DNA from: SZUA-265 sp965651905
GTDB lineage: Bacteria; Myxococcota_A; Polyangia; Polyangiales; Polyangiaceae
Length of the DNA: 64,000 nucleotides
NCBI GenBank assembly: GCA_965651905.1
Contig: CBFGUG010000038.1
Coordinates: 1-64,000, forward strand
Direction: 5' to 3'
Part shown: positions 26,555 to 34,668 of the stretch, piece by piece
How positions within the stretch are numbered: position 1 is the stretch's first letter
How the letters are laid out: each line of letters starts with the position of its first letter
Program-made: the position numbers and the translations under genes
Notes under the pieces: model-generated
Databases searched by the model: none
Seen by the model: only the letters and a program-made list of their open reading frames with translations
Told to the model about the DNA's origin: nothing

Positions 26555-27136
26555 GTGATTCACCCGCATACGCGTGTAGAACACATATCTGAAGTGATAG
26601 GTCTGGGAGTGGTTGCTACTGCACGAATTCCGCGTGGGACCATCGTGTGGACGCAGGACGCTCTCGACCGCGTGTTGTCCGAGCAGGCCGCCGCTGAGCT
26701 AGCGCCAGCGAGTCGCCAGATGCTCGAGCGTTACGCTCACCGTGACGAACACGGGCGCTACGTGCTCTGCTGGGACGCGGGCAAGTTCATCAACCACAGT
26801 TGTGATCCCAACCTGCGTGGCATCGGGACTTGGTTTCAGGTGGCCCGCCGCGACATCGAACCTGGTGAAGAGATCACCTGCGACTACGCCGAGTGTAATA
26901 CGACGGACGCACTACGTTGCTCCTGTCAACGCGTGCAATGCAGGGGAAATGTCGAGCGTGGCGACTTACGCCGATTTGCCGTGGAGTGGGACCGCGAAGC
27001 GGACGCGCTGCTAGATGTGGTGGCCGAGGCGGAGCAGCCACTGTGGGATCACTTGCTGAGTCCCGCTGCGGCGAGCGCGCTGATCGAACGGCGTACGCCG
27101 CTTTCGTCTTTTGGCACGATGTATCACGGGATCTAG
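26555..27136 (+). CDS. SET-domain protein lysine methyltransferase (first)
   Basis: 193 residues from GTG 26555, chosen for GGGGGA just before it; GTG 26531 would add 8 residues. SET motifs are clear: 'GLGVVATARIPRGTIV' at the N-terminus, 'FINHSCDPN' (78-86) of the SAM/pseudoknot region, 'GEEITCDY' (104-111) with the catalytic Tyr, and post-SET Cys 'CSCQRVQC' (122-129). SET enzymes transfer methyl groups from SAM to lysine; bacterial targets are seldom known. The stop is one base before the next gene, implying one operon. Confidence 0.88.
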   Translation: MIHPHTRVEHISEVIGLGVVATARIPRGTIVWTQDALDRVLSEQAAAELAPASRQMLERYAHRDEHGRYVLCWDAGKFINHSCDPNLRGIGTWFQVARRDIEPGEEITCDYAECNTTDALRCSCQRVQCRGNVERGDLRRFAVEWDREADALLDVVAEAEQPLWDHLLSPAAASALIERRTPLSSFGTMYHGI

Positions 27137-27137
27137 A

Positions 27138-28721
27138 GTGACCTCGAAAGCACGCTCGAGTCGGGCCAAGCCAAGCATAAAGGTCAGACGTTGGACCCAA
27201 GCGGACATCCCCGCCATCGTGGAGTGTCAACGCGCGGCGTATCCCGACTACGTCGACGCGGGGATGTATGATCAACGCGTCTACGAGCTGCAATTCGCTG
27301 CGTTCGAAGAAGGACAGGTGTTGGCCGAGATCGACGGCCAGGTCGTGGGCTACGCGACGTCGTTGTTGGTACAGCTGGCTGCGGCTCCGCATACGTACGA
27401 ATACGATGAGCTGACGGGTGCGGGAACTTTCAGCACTCACTCACCCGACGGTGACACGTTGTACGGCGCCGACATCGCCGTGCATCCCGACTTTCGAGGC
27501 AAGGGCGTTGCAGGCAAGTTGTACGTGGCTCGCAAGGGTCTGTTGAAACGTTACAACCTGCGACGCATGGTCGCCTACGGTCGCCTCACGGGTTACCCCG
27601 AGTACGCAGGCAGACTGACGGCGCAAGAGTACGTCGACAAGGTCGTCGCAGGCGAGCTTTCGGACTCGGCGCTCAACGCCCACTTGAAGGCGGGCTACCG
27701 AGTCACGAGCGTCAGCATGAACATCATGCGTGACAAGCCGAGCCTCGACTACGCCACGCTCTTGGAGCTCGAGAACCCAGACTACGATCCCAAGAAGCGA
27801 CGAATTGCCGCTGCCCCGTTGCAGCGCCCAGCTACCCGTGCTCGGGTTTGTGCTGGGCAATACCTGATGCGTCCGCTCGTCTCCTGGGATGAGTTCAGAG
27901 CGTCAGTGCGCTTTTTCGTCGACGCCGCCGACGAATACCACAGTCACTTTCTGGTGCTCCCCGAGTACTTCGCGGCGTCGTTGTTCAGCATGGCTCCCGC
28001 GGAGTTCGACTCGCGCCGCAGCATGCGCTGGGTCGCCGATCACATCGAGCCCTACCGTGAAATGTTCAGCGAGTTCGCGCGTGAATACGGCTTGTTCATC
28101 GTTGGGGGCACGATGCCTGTGCTGCGAGATGGCGAACTCTACAACTGCGCGCACCTGTTTTCGCCCACTGGCGGAGTGTTCACTCAAGACAAGTTGCACG
28201 TCACTCCGACCGAACGCGACCATTGGGGTGTGCGCCCAGGCGAGCAACTCAAAGTGTTCGAAACGCCGTTCGCGCGAATCGCGATCCAGGTGTGTTACGA
28301 CATCGAGTTCCCCGAGCTTGCGCGCTTGTTGGCGCTCGCGGGTGCGGAGGTGCTGTTCGTTCCTTTCAGCACTGACGAGCGCAAGGCGTACAACCGAGTG
28401 CGTTTCTCGGCCCAGGCTCGAGCCATAGAGAACTCGCTGTACGTAGTGCTCGCGGGGAACGCAGGCAACCTGCCCCAACGCAACTACATGCTGAACTATG
28501 CACGCAGCGCGATCCTCACGCCGAGTGACTTCGGCTTTCCCGAGGGTGCGGTCGCCGCTGAAGCAGATCCCAACATCGAAACCGTGGTCGTTGCCGACCT
28601 CGACTTCACTTCGCTGTCTCAACACCGACGAGATGGTGCCGTGCGGCCGCTTGCCGATCGCCGGCTCGATCTCTTTCAACTGCAATCACGCCACAGAATC
28701 GAGATTGTCCATGCCGATTGA
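27138..28721 (+). CDS. GNAT acetyltransferase-nitrilase fusion protein
   Basis: 527 residues from GTG 27138. Residues ~14-200 are a GNAT domain with the acetyl-CoA loop in 'VHPDFRGKGVAGKLY' (115-129). Residues ~235-510 are a carbon-nitrogen hydrolase with the catalytic triad Glu276 ('LPEYF'), Lys352 ('QDKLH') and Cys386 ('QVCYDIEFPE'). The same two-domain layout occurs in Bacillus YhcX and relatives, whose substrate is not firmly known. It probably cleaves an amide or nitrile bond and acetylates a related substrate. It is sandwiched between two SET genes: 1 bp gap upstream, 11 bp overlap downstream. Confidence 0.9.
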   Translation: MTSKARSSRAKPSIKVRRWTQADIPAIVECQRAAYPDYVDAGMYDQRVYELQFAAFEEGQVLAEIDGQVVGYATSLLVQLAAAPHTYEYDELTGAGTFSTHSPDGDTLYGADIAVHPDFRGKGVAGKLYVARKGLLKRYNLRRMVAYGRLTGYPEYAGRLTAQEYVDKVVAGELSDSALNAHLKAGYRVTSVSMNIMRDKPSLDYATLLELENPDYDPKKRRIAAAPLQRPATRARVCAGQYLMRPLVSWDEFRASVRFFVDAADEYHSHFLVLPEYFAASLFSMAPAEFDSRRSMRWVADHIEPYREMFSEFAREYGLFIVGGTMPVLRDGELYNCAHLFSPTGGVFTQDKLHVTPTERDHWGVRPGEQLKVFETPFARIAIQVCYDIEFPELARLLALAGAEVLFVPFSTDERKAYNRVRFSAQARAIENSLYVVLAGNAGNLPQRNYMLNYARSAILTPSDFGFPEGAVAAEADPNIETVVVADLDFTSLSQHRRDGAVRPLADRRLDLFQLQSRHRIEIVHAD

Positions 28722-29304
28722 ATCGATGACGGCCCCCACGGGCTATTTGACCAAGCGGGCGCAGGGCGGCATCGTCGAGCACTCTGACCGCCACGGAGTT
28801 TTTGCCCGATCGCGCATCCGCAAGGGTGAGTTGATCGCAGTGTGGGGGGGTGAAGTGATGACTGCCAAGCAAGTGCAGCGCATGCCGCCGGGCCGTCGTC
28901 GGTTGGCGTTGCAGGTCGACGAGAACCTGTACATCGTTTCTGGCACTGAAGGCCCAGCGGATTGGATCAATCACTCGTGTGATCCCAATGCAGGTATGTC
29001 TGGTCAGATTTCGCTCGTGGCGATTCGAGACATTGCGCCTCGCGAAGAGATTTGTTTCGACTACGCGATGACTGATGGATCGCCGTACGACGAGTTTGCT
29101 TGCATGTGTGGCGCCGCGCAGTGTCGTCATCACGTAACGGGTACGGACTGGCAATTGCCGACGCTCAGGTTGGCGTACGGTGAGTACTTCTCCCCGTACT
29201 TGCAGCGGCGGATGCGGCAGTTGGAAGCGGCGGTGCCGATTTCCGCGGTGGGCGCGCGGCAACTGGCGACCGCTCGTCGTCGCCGCGTCGCACGTGTCGG
29301 ATGA
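28711..29304 (+). CDS. SET-domain protein lysine methyltransferase (second)
   Basis: 197 residues from ATG 28711, overlapping the fusion gene by 11 bp; ATG 28726 is an alternative. Motifs mirror the first SET gene: 'HGVFARSRIRKGELI', 'DWINHSCDPN' (84-93), 'REEICFDY' (111-118) and post-SET 'CMCGAAQC' (131-138). The C-terminus ends in a basic tail ('ATARRRRVARVG'). The two SET proteins differ enough to have separate substrates. Presence of both around one fusion enzyme suggests they modify the same complex or product-related protein; this is inference. Confidence 0.88.
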   Translation: MPIESMTAPTGYLTKRAQGGIVEHSDRHGVFARSRIRKGELIAVWGGEVMTAKQVQRMPPGRRRLALQVDENLYIVSGTEGPADWINHSCDPNAGMSGQISLVAIRDIAPREEICFDYAMTDGSPYDEFACMCGAAQCRHHVTGTDWQLPTLRLAYGEYFSPYLQRRMRQLEAAVPISAVGARQLATARRRRVARVG

Positions 29305-29393
29305 GACGCGAGAGTCGGCCGCGCCCCGCGCGAGGACGCGAAGTGGGTGCGAAAGACGTTTGACCTTCCGTGTTACAAAGGCAGGCTTGTCTC

Positions 29394-30566
29394 ATGCGCA
29401 TCGTTCCAGCCATTGCTGACAAGAACTCGGAGTACGCAAGTTGGCGCAAACGTCTGCACTCGCATCCCGAGATTGCCTTCGAGGAGCGTGAAACCTCCGC
29501 GTTCGTGGCCGACAAACTACGCAGCTGGGGGATCGAGGTTCACGAAGGTCTAGCCCGTACGGGGGTTGTCGGGCGATTGCGCGCTGGTGCCAGTCATCGG
29601 ACGATCGGACTTAGGGCAGACATGGATGCACTGCCCATGCAGGAACTGAACGATTTTGCGCATCGCTCGAAGACCGACGGCCACTTTCACGGCTGCGGTC
29701 ACGATGGCCACACGGTGATGCTCCTGGCAGCGGCGGAATACCTGGCTAGGACGAAGAACTTCGATGGCACGGTGCACTTCGTTTTTCAACCTGCGGAGGA
29801 GAACGCGGGCGGCGGTCGGGTGATGGTGGTCGATGGGTTGTTCGAGCGTTTCCCCTGCGACGAGATCTACGCTTTGCACAACTGGCCGGATCTGCCCTTT
29901 GGTAAGATCGCCGTGCGTGGTGGGGCGGTCATGGCCGCTACCGATCGTTGGGACTTGGAGGTGGTGGGCAAGGCCGGCCACGCTGCGTTTCCGCAACATG
30001 CCATCGACCCAATCTACGTGGGGACGCAGATCGTACAAGCTTGGCAAGGGCTAGTTTCACGAGAGACGACCCCGACGTCGCCTGTCGTGATCAGTACCAC
30101 GAAGTTTCATGCGGGCAGTGCCTACAACGTGATCCCAGAGCGCGCTGAACTCGCGGGTACCGCTCGCACCCTCGACCCCGAATTGCAGGATCGCTTAGAA
30201 CGTCGGATGGAGGAGGTGGCGGGTTCGGTCGCGCGAGCGTGGAACGCGAACGTCACCTTCGACTATCAGCGCGGTTACCCCGTGACCGTCAACGACGTCG
30301 AGTGCGCGAATCACGCGGCAAGTGTCGCAGCTGCGTTGGTTGGGGCTGAAGATGTAGTTCGTGAGTACCCGCCGTCACTTGGCGGTGAAGACTTCTCGTT
30401 CATGCTGCAGCAGAGACCGGGTGCCTATCTGTGGCTGGGACAGGGGGCGCCGTCACATTCCGCCCCACTGCACAGTGCTCGTTACGACTTCAACGACGCA
30501 GCACTTCCACTCGGCGCGAGTTTGCACGTCGAGTTGGTAGAATCCCGGTTGTCGTTGCAGGGCTGA
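29394..30566 (+). CDS. M20 family amidohydrolase (hippurate/IAA-amino acid hydrolase type)
   Basis: 390 residues, the usual length. It hydrolyses N-acyl amino acids. Metal-site motifs: 'GLRADMDALPMQE', 'HGCGHDGHTVMLL' (Cys101, His103), 'FQPAEENAGGG' (Glu135/136) and His162 in 'ALHNWPD'; the C-terminus has 'GGEDFSFMLQQRPGAYLWLG'. The dimerisation domain follows 'GKAGHAAFPQHAIDP'. ATG 29394 has AAAGG upstream; the frame is open from a TTG at 29370. It starts 90 bp after the second SET gene on the same strand and could be in the same operon. Confidence 0.92.
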   Translation: MRIVPAIADKNSEYASWRKRLHSHPEIAFEERETSAFVADKLRSWGIEVHEGLARTGVVGRLRAGASHRTIGLRADMDALPMQELNDFAHRSKTDGHFHGCGHDGHTVMLLAAAEYLARTKNFDGTVHFVFQPAEENAGGGRVMVVDGLFERFPCDEIYALHNWPDLPFGKIAVRGGAVMAATDRWDLEVVGKAGHAAFPQHAIDPIYVGTQIVQAWQGLVSRETTPTSPVVISTTKFHAGSAYNVIPERAELAGTARTLDPELQDRLERRMEEVAGSVARAWNANVTFDYQRGYPVTVNDVECANHAASVAAALVGAEDVVREYPPSLGGEDFSFMLQQRPGAYLWLGQGAPSHSAPLHSARYDFNDAALPLGASLHVELVESRLSLQG

Positions 30567-30649
30567 AAAAACCTGCAACACAAAGCAACAACCGTGCCCC
30601 GAGAGCCAGAAGATCACTCCTGGTTGATTGTTGCGAGTGCGGTTCAGAG

Positions 30650-30672
30650 CGCCTGAAACGCGTGTGCAGGCG
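30650..30672. terminator. Hairpin after the M20 gene
   Basis: CGCCTG (30650-30655) pairs with CAGGCG (30667-30672) around an 11-base loop, about 85 bp after the M20 stop. There is no T-tract, so it is a weak terminator candidate or an RNA structure in the next leader. Confidence 0.3.
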
Positions 30673-30712
30673 TTCGGCTAGACGATCAGTCGCTGGGACG
30701 TCAGGGGTTTAC

Positions 30713-30760
30713 ATGAGCGGTCGTGGCTGCTTGAACGAACGCAAGGAGGACGACCTATGA
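30713..30760 (+). CDS. Possible 15-residue leader peptide
   Basis: ATG 30713 opens a 15-codon frame ('MSGRGCLNERKEDDL') whose TGA overlaps the ATG of the next gene as ATGA. The ribosome binding site of the next gene (aaggagg) lies inside it. It may couple translation, or be chance. Confidence 0.25.
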   Translation: MSGRGCLNERKEDDL

Positions 30761-31026
30761 AGTTGCACAGTTGTATGATGATGGGCCTCGCCGCGATGTT
30801 GGTGTTATCTTGTGGCGGATCAAGTGGCGAAGCCAAGTCACCTCAGGCGTCTGAGGGACCTTCCGAAACCGAGGAAGATGCGATGAGCGACGAAGAATTC
30901 TGGGCTCAGGAAGCGGAGGCCACTGAAGACACCAGCGCAGAAGAGGCGTCGGATGCCGAGATCGCTGAGGACTCGGAGGACGCCGAGAGCGAGGAGTCCG
31001 AGGCTGAGGAAGACACGTCGGAATAG
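30757..31026 (+). CDS. Small Glu/Asp-rich lipoprotein
   Basis: 89 residues. Signal with lipobox 'LVLSC' (Cys19), then 70 residues almost all Glu, Asp, Ser and Ala ('SEDAESEESEAEEDTSE'), with no folded domain. A strong aaggagg lies 8 bases before ATG. It looks like the linker part of the larger acidic lipoproteins without a domain, and could be a surface charge or spacer protein. Function unknown. Confidence 0.75.
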   Translation: MKLHSCMMMGLAAMLVLSCGGSSGEAKSPQASEGPSETEEDAMSDEEFWAQEAEATEDTSAEEASDAEIAEDSEDAESEESEAEEDTSE

Positions 31027-31086
31027 CGGTCAAACGGTAGCTGACGCTCGCCGCGTGCGTAACGTGCTCTGATCAGGCATGCTCGC

Positions 31087-31497
31087 GTGATGCAGAATGC
31101 GTTGCGCTGGGCGTGGTTGGTTGCGTTCGTCGTTTCGGGGTGCTCCCAAGCGGAAGAGGGTAGTGGAGACGACGCCACTGAAACAGCCGAGACGTCAACC
31201 ACCATGGACGATGACGCGGCGCCAGGTGAAAGTGCGTCTGATCCCGCAGATGGGGATCCCCGATGTGTCACAGGCTGTGAAGCTACCCTGGCAGCAGGTT
31301 GCAGCGGCGGACCGCCTACGCTCGAGGTCTGCATCGATGATTGCAATGAGCTGGCGATGGGGACTTGCGCGGCCGAGTACCAGACGTTGATGGCCTGTGC
31401 GGAGGGCAAGTCCGTCGGGTGTGACGCCACGGGCTTTCCTGTCGTGAACGAGTGTCAGAGCGCTCAGGCCACGTTCATTCAGTGCATTAATCAGTGA
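31087..31497 (+). CDS. Small Cys-rich lipoprotein
   Basis: 136 residues from GTG 31087 (ATG 31090 equally possible). Lipobox 'VVSGC' (Cys19), an acidic Thr/Asp linker to about residue 57, then a ~75-residue domain with eight Cys: 'CVTGCEATLAAGC', 'CIDDCNELAMGTC', 'LMACAEGKSVGC', 'CQSAQATFIQC'. Spacing suggests a disulfide-bonded two-helix fold seen in many small myxobacterial lipoproteins of unknown role. It is 60 bp downstream of the acidic lipoprotein gene and may be co-transcribed. Confidence 0.75.
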   Translation: MMQNALRWAWLVAFVVSGCSQAEEGSGDDATETAETSTTMDDDAAPGESASDPADGDPRCVTGCEATLAAGCSGGPPTLEVCIDDCNELAMGTCAAEYQTLMACAEGKSVGCDATGFPVVNECQSAQATFIQCINQ

Positions 31498-31520
31498 ACA
31501 CGACTCTGGGCGGTACTGAG

Positions 31521-31588
31521 TCTCTGGGCCCCACCAGTCTCTGGGCCCCACCAGTCTCTGGGCCCCACCAGTCTCTGGGCCCCACCAG
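31521..31588. repeat. 17-bp tandem repeat, four identical copies
   Basis: Four exact copies of tctctgggccccaccag at 31521, 31538, 31555 and 31572. Each contains the palindrome GGGCCC. They lie 24 bp after the Cys-rich lipoprotein stop, so the transcript 3' end would carry strong G/C-rich structure. The copies are perfect, suggesting recent expansion. Confidence 0.9.
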
Positions 31589-31689
31589 TGGGTCAGCTCC
31601 CACGCACGGAGGCCCCTCGCGGTCGTTTCGTGACTAAAAGAGTAGTTGTTCCGATAGTTTACTAGCTTCTCGACAATAGCTGGTTCCAA

Positions 31690-31705
31690 AAACGACCGTT
31701 CGTGC
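31690..31705. promoter_or_regulatory. TetR operator (copy 1)
   Basis: AAACGACCGTTCGTGC, an imperfect palindrome centred on ACGACC/GTTCGT, 13 bases before ATG 31719. Its exact reverse complement recurs at 32389-32404. This is the expected place for autorepression of the TetR gene. Confidence 0.6.
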
Positions 31706-31718
31706 TAAATGCGTGCAC

Positions 31719-32336
31719 ATGGTTTCGTCGACCGAGACGCGCGCTGGCTCAAAGGGGGCTGCCACACGACAGCGAATCGTGGGGCGCGCGCTCGAGCTCG
31801 CTGGTCATGTCGGGTTGGAAGGCCTGACGATAGGCGAGCTCGCTTCGGACATGGGGTTATCCAAGAGTGGCTTGTTTGCTCACTTCAAGTCGAAGGAGCG
31901 CTTGCAGCTTGCGGTGTTGGATGCAGCTGCGGAGCACTTCGCACAGCGCGTGTTCATCCGAGCCATCAAGAAGCCTCGAGGCGAACAGCGCTTGACGGCG
32001 ATCTTCGAAAATTGGCTGGAGTGGATTCGCTCTCAGGATCTGCCGGGGGGATGCATCTTCCTAGCAGGGGCGATGGAATGGGACGATCGCGATGGCGCGG
32101 TGCGGGAGCACTTGGTGACCTGGTTCGAGCAGCTCTACGCGGCGTTGAACAAGGCTATTTCGCTCGGTATTGGCTCGGGTGAGTTCAGGACGGATCTCGA
32201 CGTCGAACAACTGTCGAGTGAACTGCACGGGATCGCACTGAAATACCACATCGACAGTCGGTTGTTGCGCAATAGACGCGCACGAGAACGCGCGCGCAAA
32301 GCTTACGATCGCCTGATCGACGCTGCGCGCGCCTGA
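31719..32336 (+). CDS. TetR/AcrR family transcriptional regulator
   Basis: 205 residues from ATG 31719 (GTG 31713 also possible). HTH in 'RIVGRALELAGHVGLEGLTIGELASDMGLSKSGLFAHFKSKERL', typical of the family. The C-terminal ligand domain contains 'LPGGCIFLAGAMEWDDR', where Cys might sense an electrophile or reactive compound; this is speculation. It is followed 21 bp later by the alpha/beta hydrolase gene, and the same 16-bp operator lies at both genes, so it probably represses itself and the hydrolase until a ligand appears. Confidence 0.88.
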   Translation: MVSSTETRAGSKGAATRQRIVGRALELAGHVGLEGLTIGELASDMGLSKSGLFAHFKSKERLQLAVLDAAAEHFAQRVFIRAIKKPRGEQRLTAIFENWLEWIRSQDLPGGCIFLAGAMEWDDRDGAVREHLVTWFEQLYAALNKAISLGIGSGEFRTDLDVEQLSSELHGIALKYHIDSRLLRNRRARERARKAYDRLIDAARA

Positions 32337-32357
32337 AACACGATTAGGGACGAGAAC

Positions 32358-33197
32358 ATGACGACAAACGCACTCCATTCAATAAAAAGCACGAACGGTC
32401 GTTTCTGGATTAGCCCGGGGGCCCTGGTGGTTCGACTGCTGAACATCGCGCCGCGCCTTTCGGCGGCGGTGCTCGCGCCGCGCTTCTTGACGCCGTGGCG
32501 TCGCGTAGCGGCCCTCGACTCCGTGGGTGCTGCTCGCAGTCTGGCGGTGTCCGTCGACGGTCAGGCGACGACCGCGCACGTCTGGGGGAGGGGGCCACTC
32601 GTGCTCTTGATGCACGGCTGGTCTGGGGGCGCGAGTCAGTTGATGGGTCTGCGCGATACGCTACTTGCCCAGGGTTACGCCGTCGTGGCGTTTGATGCGC
32701 CTGCACATGGGGGCGCGGGCGGGCGGAAGGTGAATGCGGGCACGCTGAGGCGAGCGGTTGAGAAGATCTGCGACAGTCTTGGGCCCGTGCACGCGCTCGT
32801 GGGGCACTCTCTCGGGGGCTTGGCCGTGGCGTTGGCGCGCGAAAACCTCGATGTGCCACGGTTGGTGTTGCTCGGGCCGATGCCATCGTTCGACTTTGCG
32901 CTCGACGAGTTTCAGCGCCTGCTCGGGTGTTCGAAGGCTGTGCGTGACGCCGTTGGTGTGCGTGTCGAAGCGATCGCGCAGCTCACGCGTGAGCAAGCGA
33001 ATCTCGAACGAATATTGGAGACCCAAAGGGACGTGCTACTAGTGCACGACGTGGGTGACCGCCGCGTGCCGATTGGGTTCGTGCGTCCACTGGCGCGAAA
33101 ATCGGGAGTGCGGTACGTGGAGACTCACGGTCTCGGACACTCACGCTTACTGGACGATGCTCGCGTTCACGCGGAGATCGTGTCGTTCTTGGCGTGA
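32358..33197 (+). CDS. Alpha/beta hydrolase controlled by the TetR regulator
   Basis: 279 residues. Fold motifs: oxyanion segment 'LMHGWSGG' (84-91), nucleophile elbow 'GHSLGG' with Ser151, an acid in 'VHDVGDRRVP' (Asp234 likely) and His261 in 'HGLGHSRLL'. Likely an esterase or lipase-like enzyme; substrate unknown. The second copy of the TetR operator falls at codons 11-16 if ATG 32358 is the start. No later in-frame ATG exists before the fold begins, though a GTG near codon 24 would put the operator in the leader. It forms one unit with the TetR gene. Confidence 0.85.
   Translation: MTTNALHSIKSTNGRFWISPGALVVRLLNIAPRLSAAVLAPRFLTPWRRVAALDSVGAARSLAVSVDGQATTAHVWGRGPLVLLMHGWSGGASQLMGLRDTLLAQGYAVVAFDAPAHGGAGGRKVNAGTLRRAVEKICDSLGPVHALVGHSLGGLAVALARENLDVPRLVLLGPMPSFDFALDEFQRLLGCSKAVRDAVGVRVEAIAQLTREQANLERILETQRDVLLVHDVGDRRVPIGFVRPLARKSGVRYVETHGLGHSRLLDDARVHAEIVSFLA
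32389..32404. promoter_or_regulatory. TetR operator (copy 2, inverted)
   Basis: GCACGAACGGTCGTTT, the exact reverse complement of 31690-31705. The match extends to 21 of 22 bases with flanks (agcacgaacggtcgttt then tgga after one base). It lies at the beginning of the hydrolase coding region. Confidence 0.6.
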
Positions 33198-33250
33198 TGG
33201 GGTCGCGATGCGCGGGGCCTCGGGCGTACGCGTCGTGCGTCCAGGTCCGC

Positions 33251-34393
33251 TCAGCGCACGCGCGCGGGGTTCGGACGGAAGCACCCGATGTTCGTCTGGA
33301 TACGAAAGTTCGACGCAAACGTGTGCCGCTCGGCGTGAAAGACATCCATGCGATACAGGCCGCGAGGAGTGATCCCGAGATCTGCCGCCTGGGCGTCGAA
33401 GTCTATCGTGCCCTCCTCGACGTTGTGCATGCTGCCCAGGTCGAGCGCGAGTTTGTCGTTGACGAAGATCCACAGGTCGTCATCACCTCGGAAAGTGAAG
33501 GTCTGTCCTTCGATGTAGGTGAACAGTAGATGAATCTCAGTGGTGAACAAGAAGTTGGCGAAAGCCGTGCTCGGAGTCTTGCCGAAGCCTTCGTCGTCAC
33601 CAATCGGAAAGAACATGTCAGACTCGAAGACATACACACCTGAGCCCGCGGACGTTTCCGTGAGCTCCAGCTCTTTCTGAAACTCCATGTTCACGCCGTC
33701 CACAGTGCGGTACCACTGGTTGAAGGTTTCCGCGCTGGTGATGGCTTCCGTGTCAGGGGTGTAGCCCGTGTTGCAGGTTTGCGGGATGTCGTTGTCCTGG
33801 GGGCAACCGATGCTGTCCTTGAAAATTGGCTTACCTTCGCTGTCCAGTGTGTCTTCGATCAGGCCCAATCGCACGACGTCGCCTTGGAATTGCATCTCGA
33901 AGTCGGCGTGTTCGGTGGTGAAGTCGCGGTAGGTAACCTCGAGGATGTTGTCGCAGTCTGCTTCGTCCATTACGTCTGCCATCGGCGCGTCGACGATGAA
34001 TTCCTGGTCCTCCTCGACGATGACGCCTTGATCTTCGGGGGCTGGAACCGAGGTGCCGGGGGTCGTGCCTGCAGGCGAGCCTGAGCCTGCGGTGCCTGAA
34101 GGTGGCGGGTTACTACCCGTGGTCGAGCCGTTGCTGGTGTTTGTAGCAGCCCCAGGGTCTGTGGGTGATCCCGACGAAGCCCCGCCTGCGCTGTTGGAGT
34201 TGGTCGAGCCTTGCGTGTCTTCGGCGGAGGCGCTACCGCCCACCGCGCTGTCGTCGGCCGCGGGTTGAGCGGCGGACTGTCCGTTTCCATCGACGGGCGG
34301 CGGGGTCGCGTCGCTGGCGGAGCAGGCCGTTAGGCTTGCCGCGCAAGAAACCAGAACCAGCAGTACACTCGATGGGTTCAGTCGCGGGAGCAT
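33251..34393 (-). CDS. Fibro-slime domain lipoprotein
   Basis: 380 residues. Lipobox 'SLTAC' (Cys24), a Ser/Gly/Thr linker to ~130, then a fibro-slime (TIGR02148-like) domain: 'LEVTYRDFTTEHADFEMQ', 'FNQWYRTVDGVN', 'FTYIEGQTFTFRGDDDLWIFVNDKLALDLGSMHN' and 'YRMDVFHAERHTFASNFRI'. The final segment recalls PA14-like folds. The domain is known from Fibrobacter surface proteins and from Dictyostelium and myxobacteria; its ligand is likely polysaccharide. ATG 34393 has a leaderless-type -10 box. It is convergent with the hydrolase gene. Confidence 0.9.
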   Translation of the reverse strand: MLPRLNPSSVLLVLVSCAASLTACSASDATPPPVDGNGQSAAQPAADDSAVGGSASAEDTQGSTNSNSAGGASSGSPTDPGAATNTSNGSTTGSNPPPSGTAGSGSPAGTTPGTSVPAPEDQGVIVEEDQEFIVDAPMADVMDEADCDNILEVTYRDFTTEHADFEMQFQGDVVRLGLIEDTLDSEGKPIFKDSIGCPQDNDIPQTCNTGYTPDTEAITSAETFNQWYRTVDGVNMEFQKELELTETSAGSGVYVFESDMFFPIGDDEGFGKTPSTAFANFLFTTEIHLLFTYIEGQTFTFRGDDDLWIFVNDKLALDLGSMHNVEEGTIDFDAQAADLGITPRGLYRMDVFHAERHTFASNFRIQTNIGCFRPNPARVR

Positions 34394-34399
34394 GAGCTC

Positions 34400-34408
34400 A
34401 CTCTACCA
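34400..34408 (-). promoter_or_regulatory. Extended -10 box of the fibro-slime gene
   Basis: On the minus strand TGG followed by TAGAGT (34405-34400), then six bases to the ATG at 34393. No good -35 is visible, which is usual for extended -10 promoters. Confidence 0.45.
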
Positions 34409-34668
34409 GTCTCGTTGGACGTATGCATGCGCTCGGAAATCACGTCGGGTTTGGTCGGCGCAGTGCTGAGCAATTGTCCGTGATCGCGCAGGGCGTAGGT
34501 GGGCGGAGCGCGAGCCGCGGAGCTTCAGCGGCGACGACAAGGGTCCGTGAATTTTCGACAAACTCGTGGGCTCAATCGTCTCGTGACCGCTACCGCGACG
34601 CGCTGGGTGCGATCATCTAGGCCCCAGTCCGTGCGTGCCTTGTGAACCACGCAAGGCATGCGTTGGCG

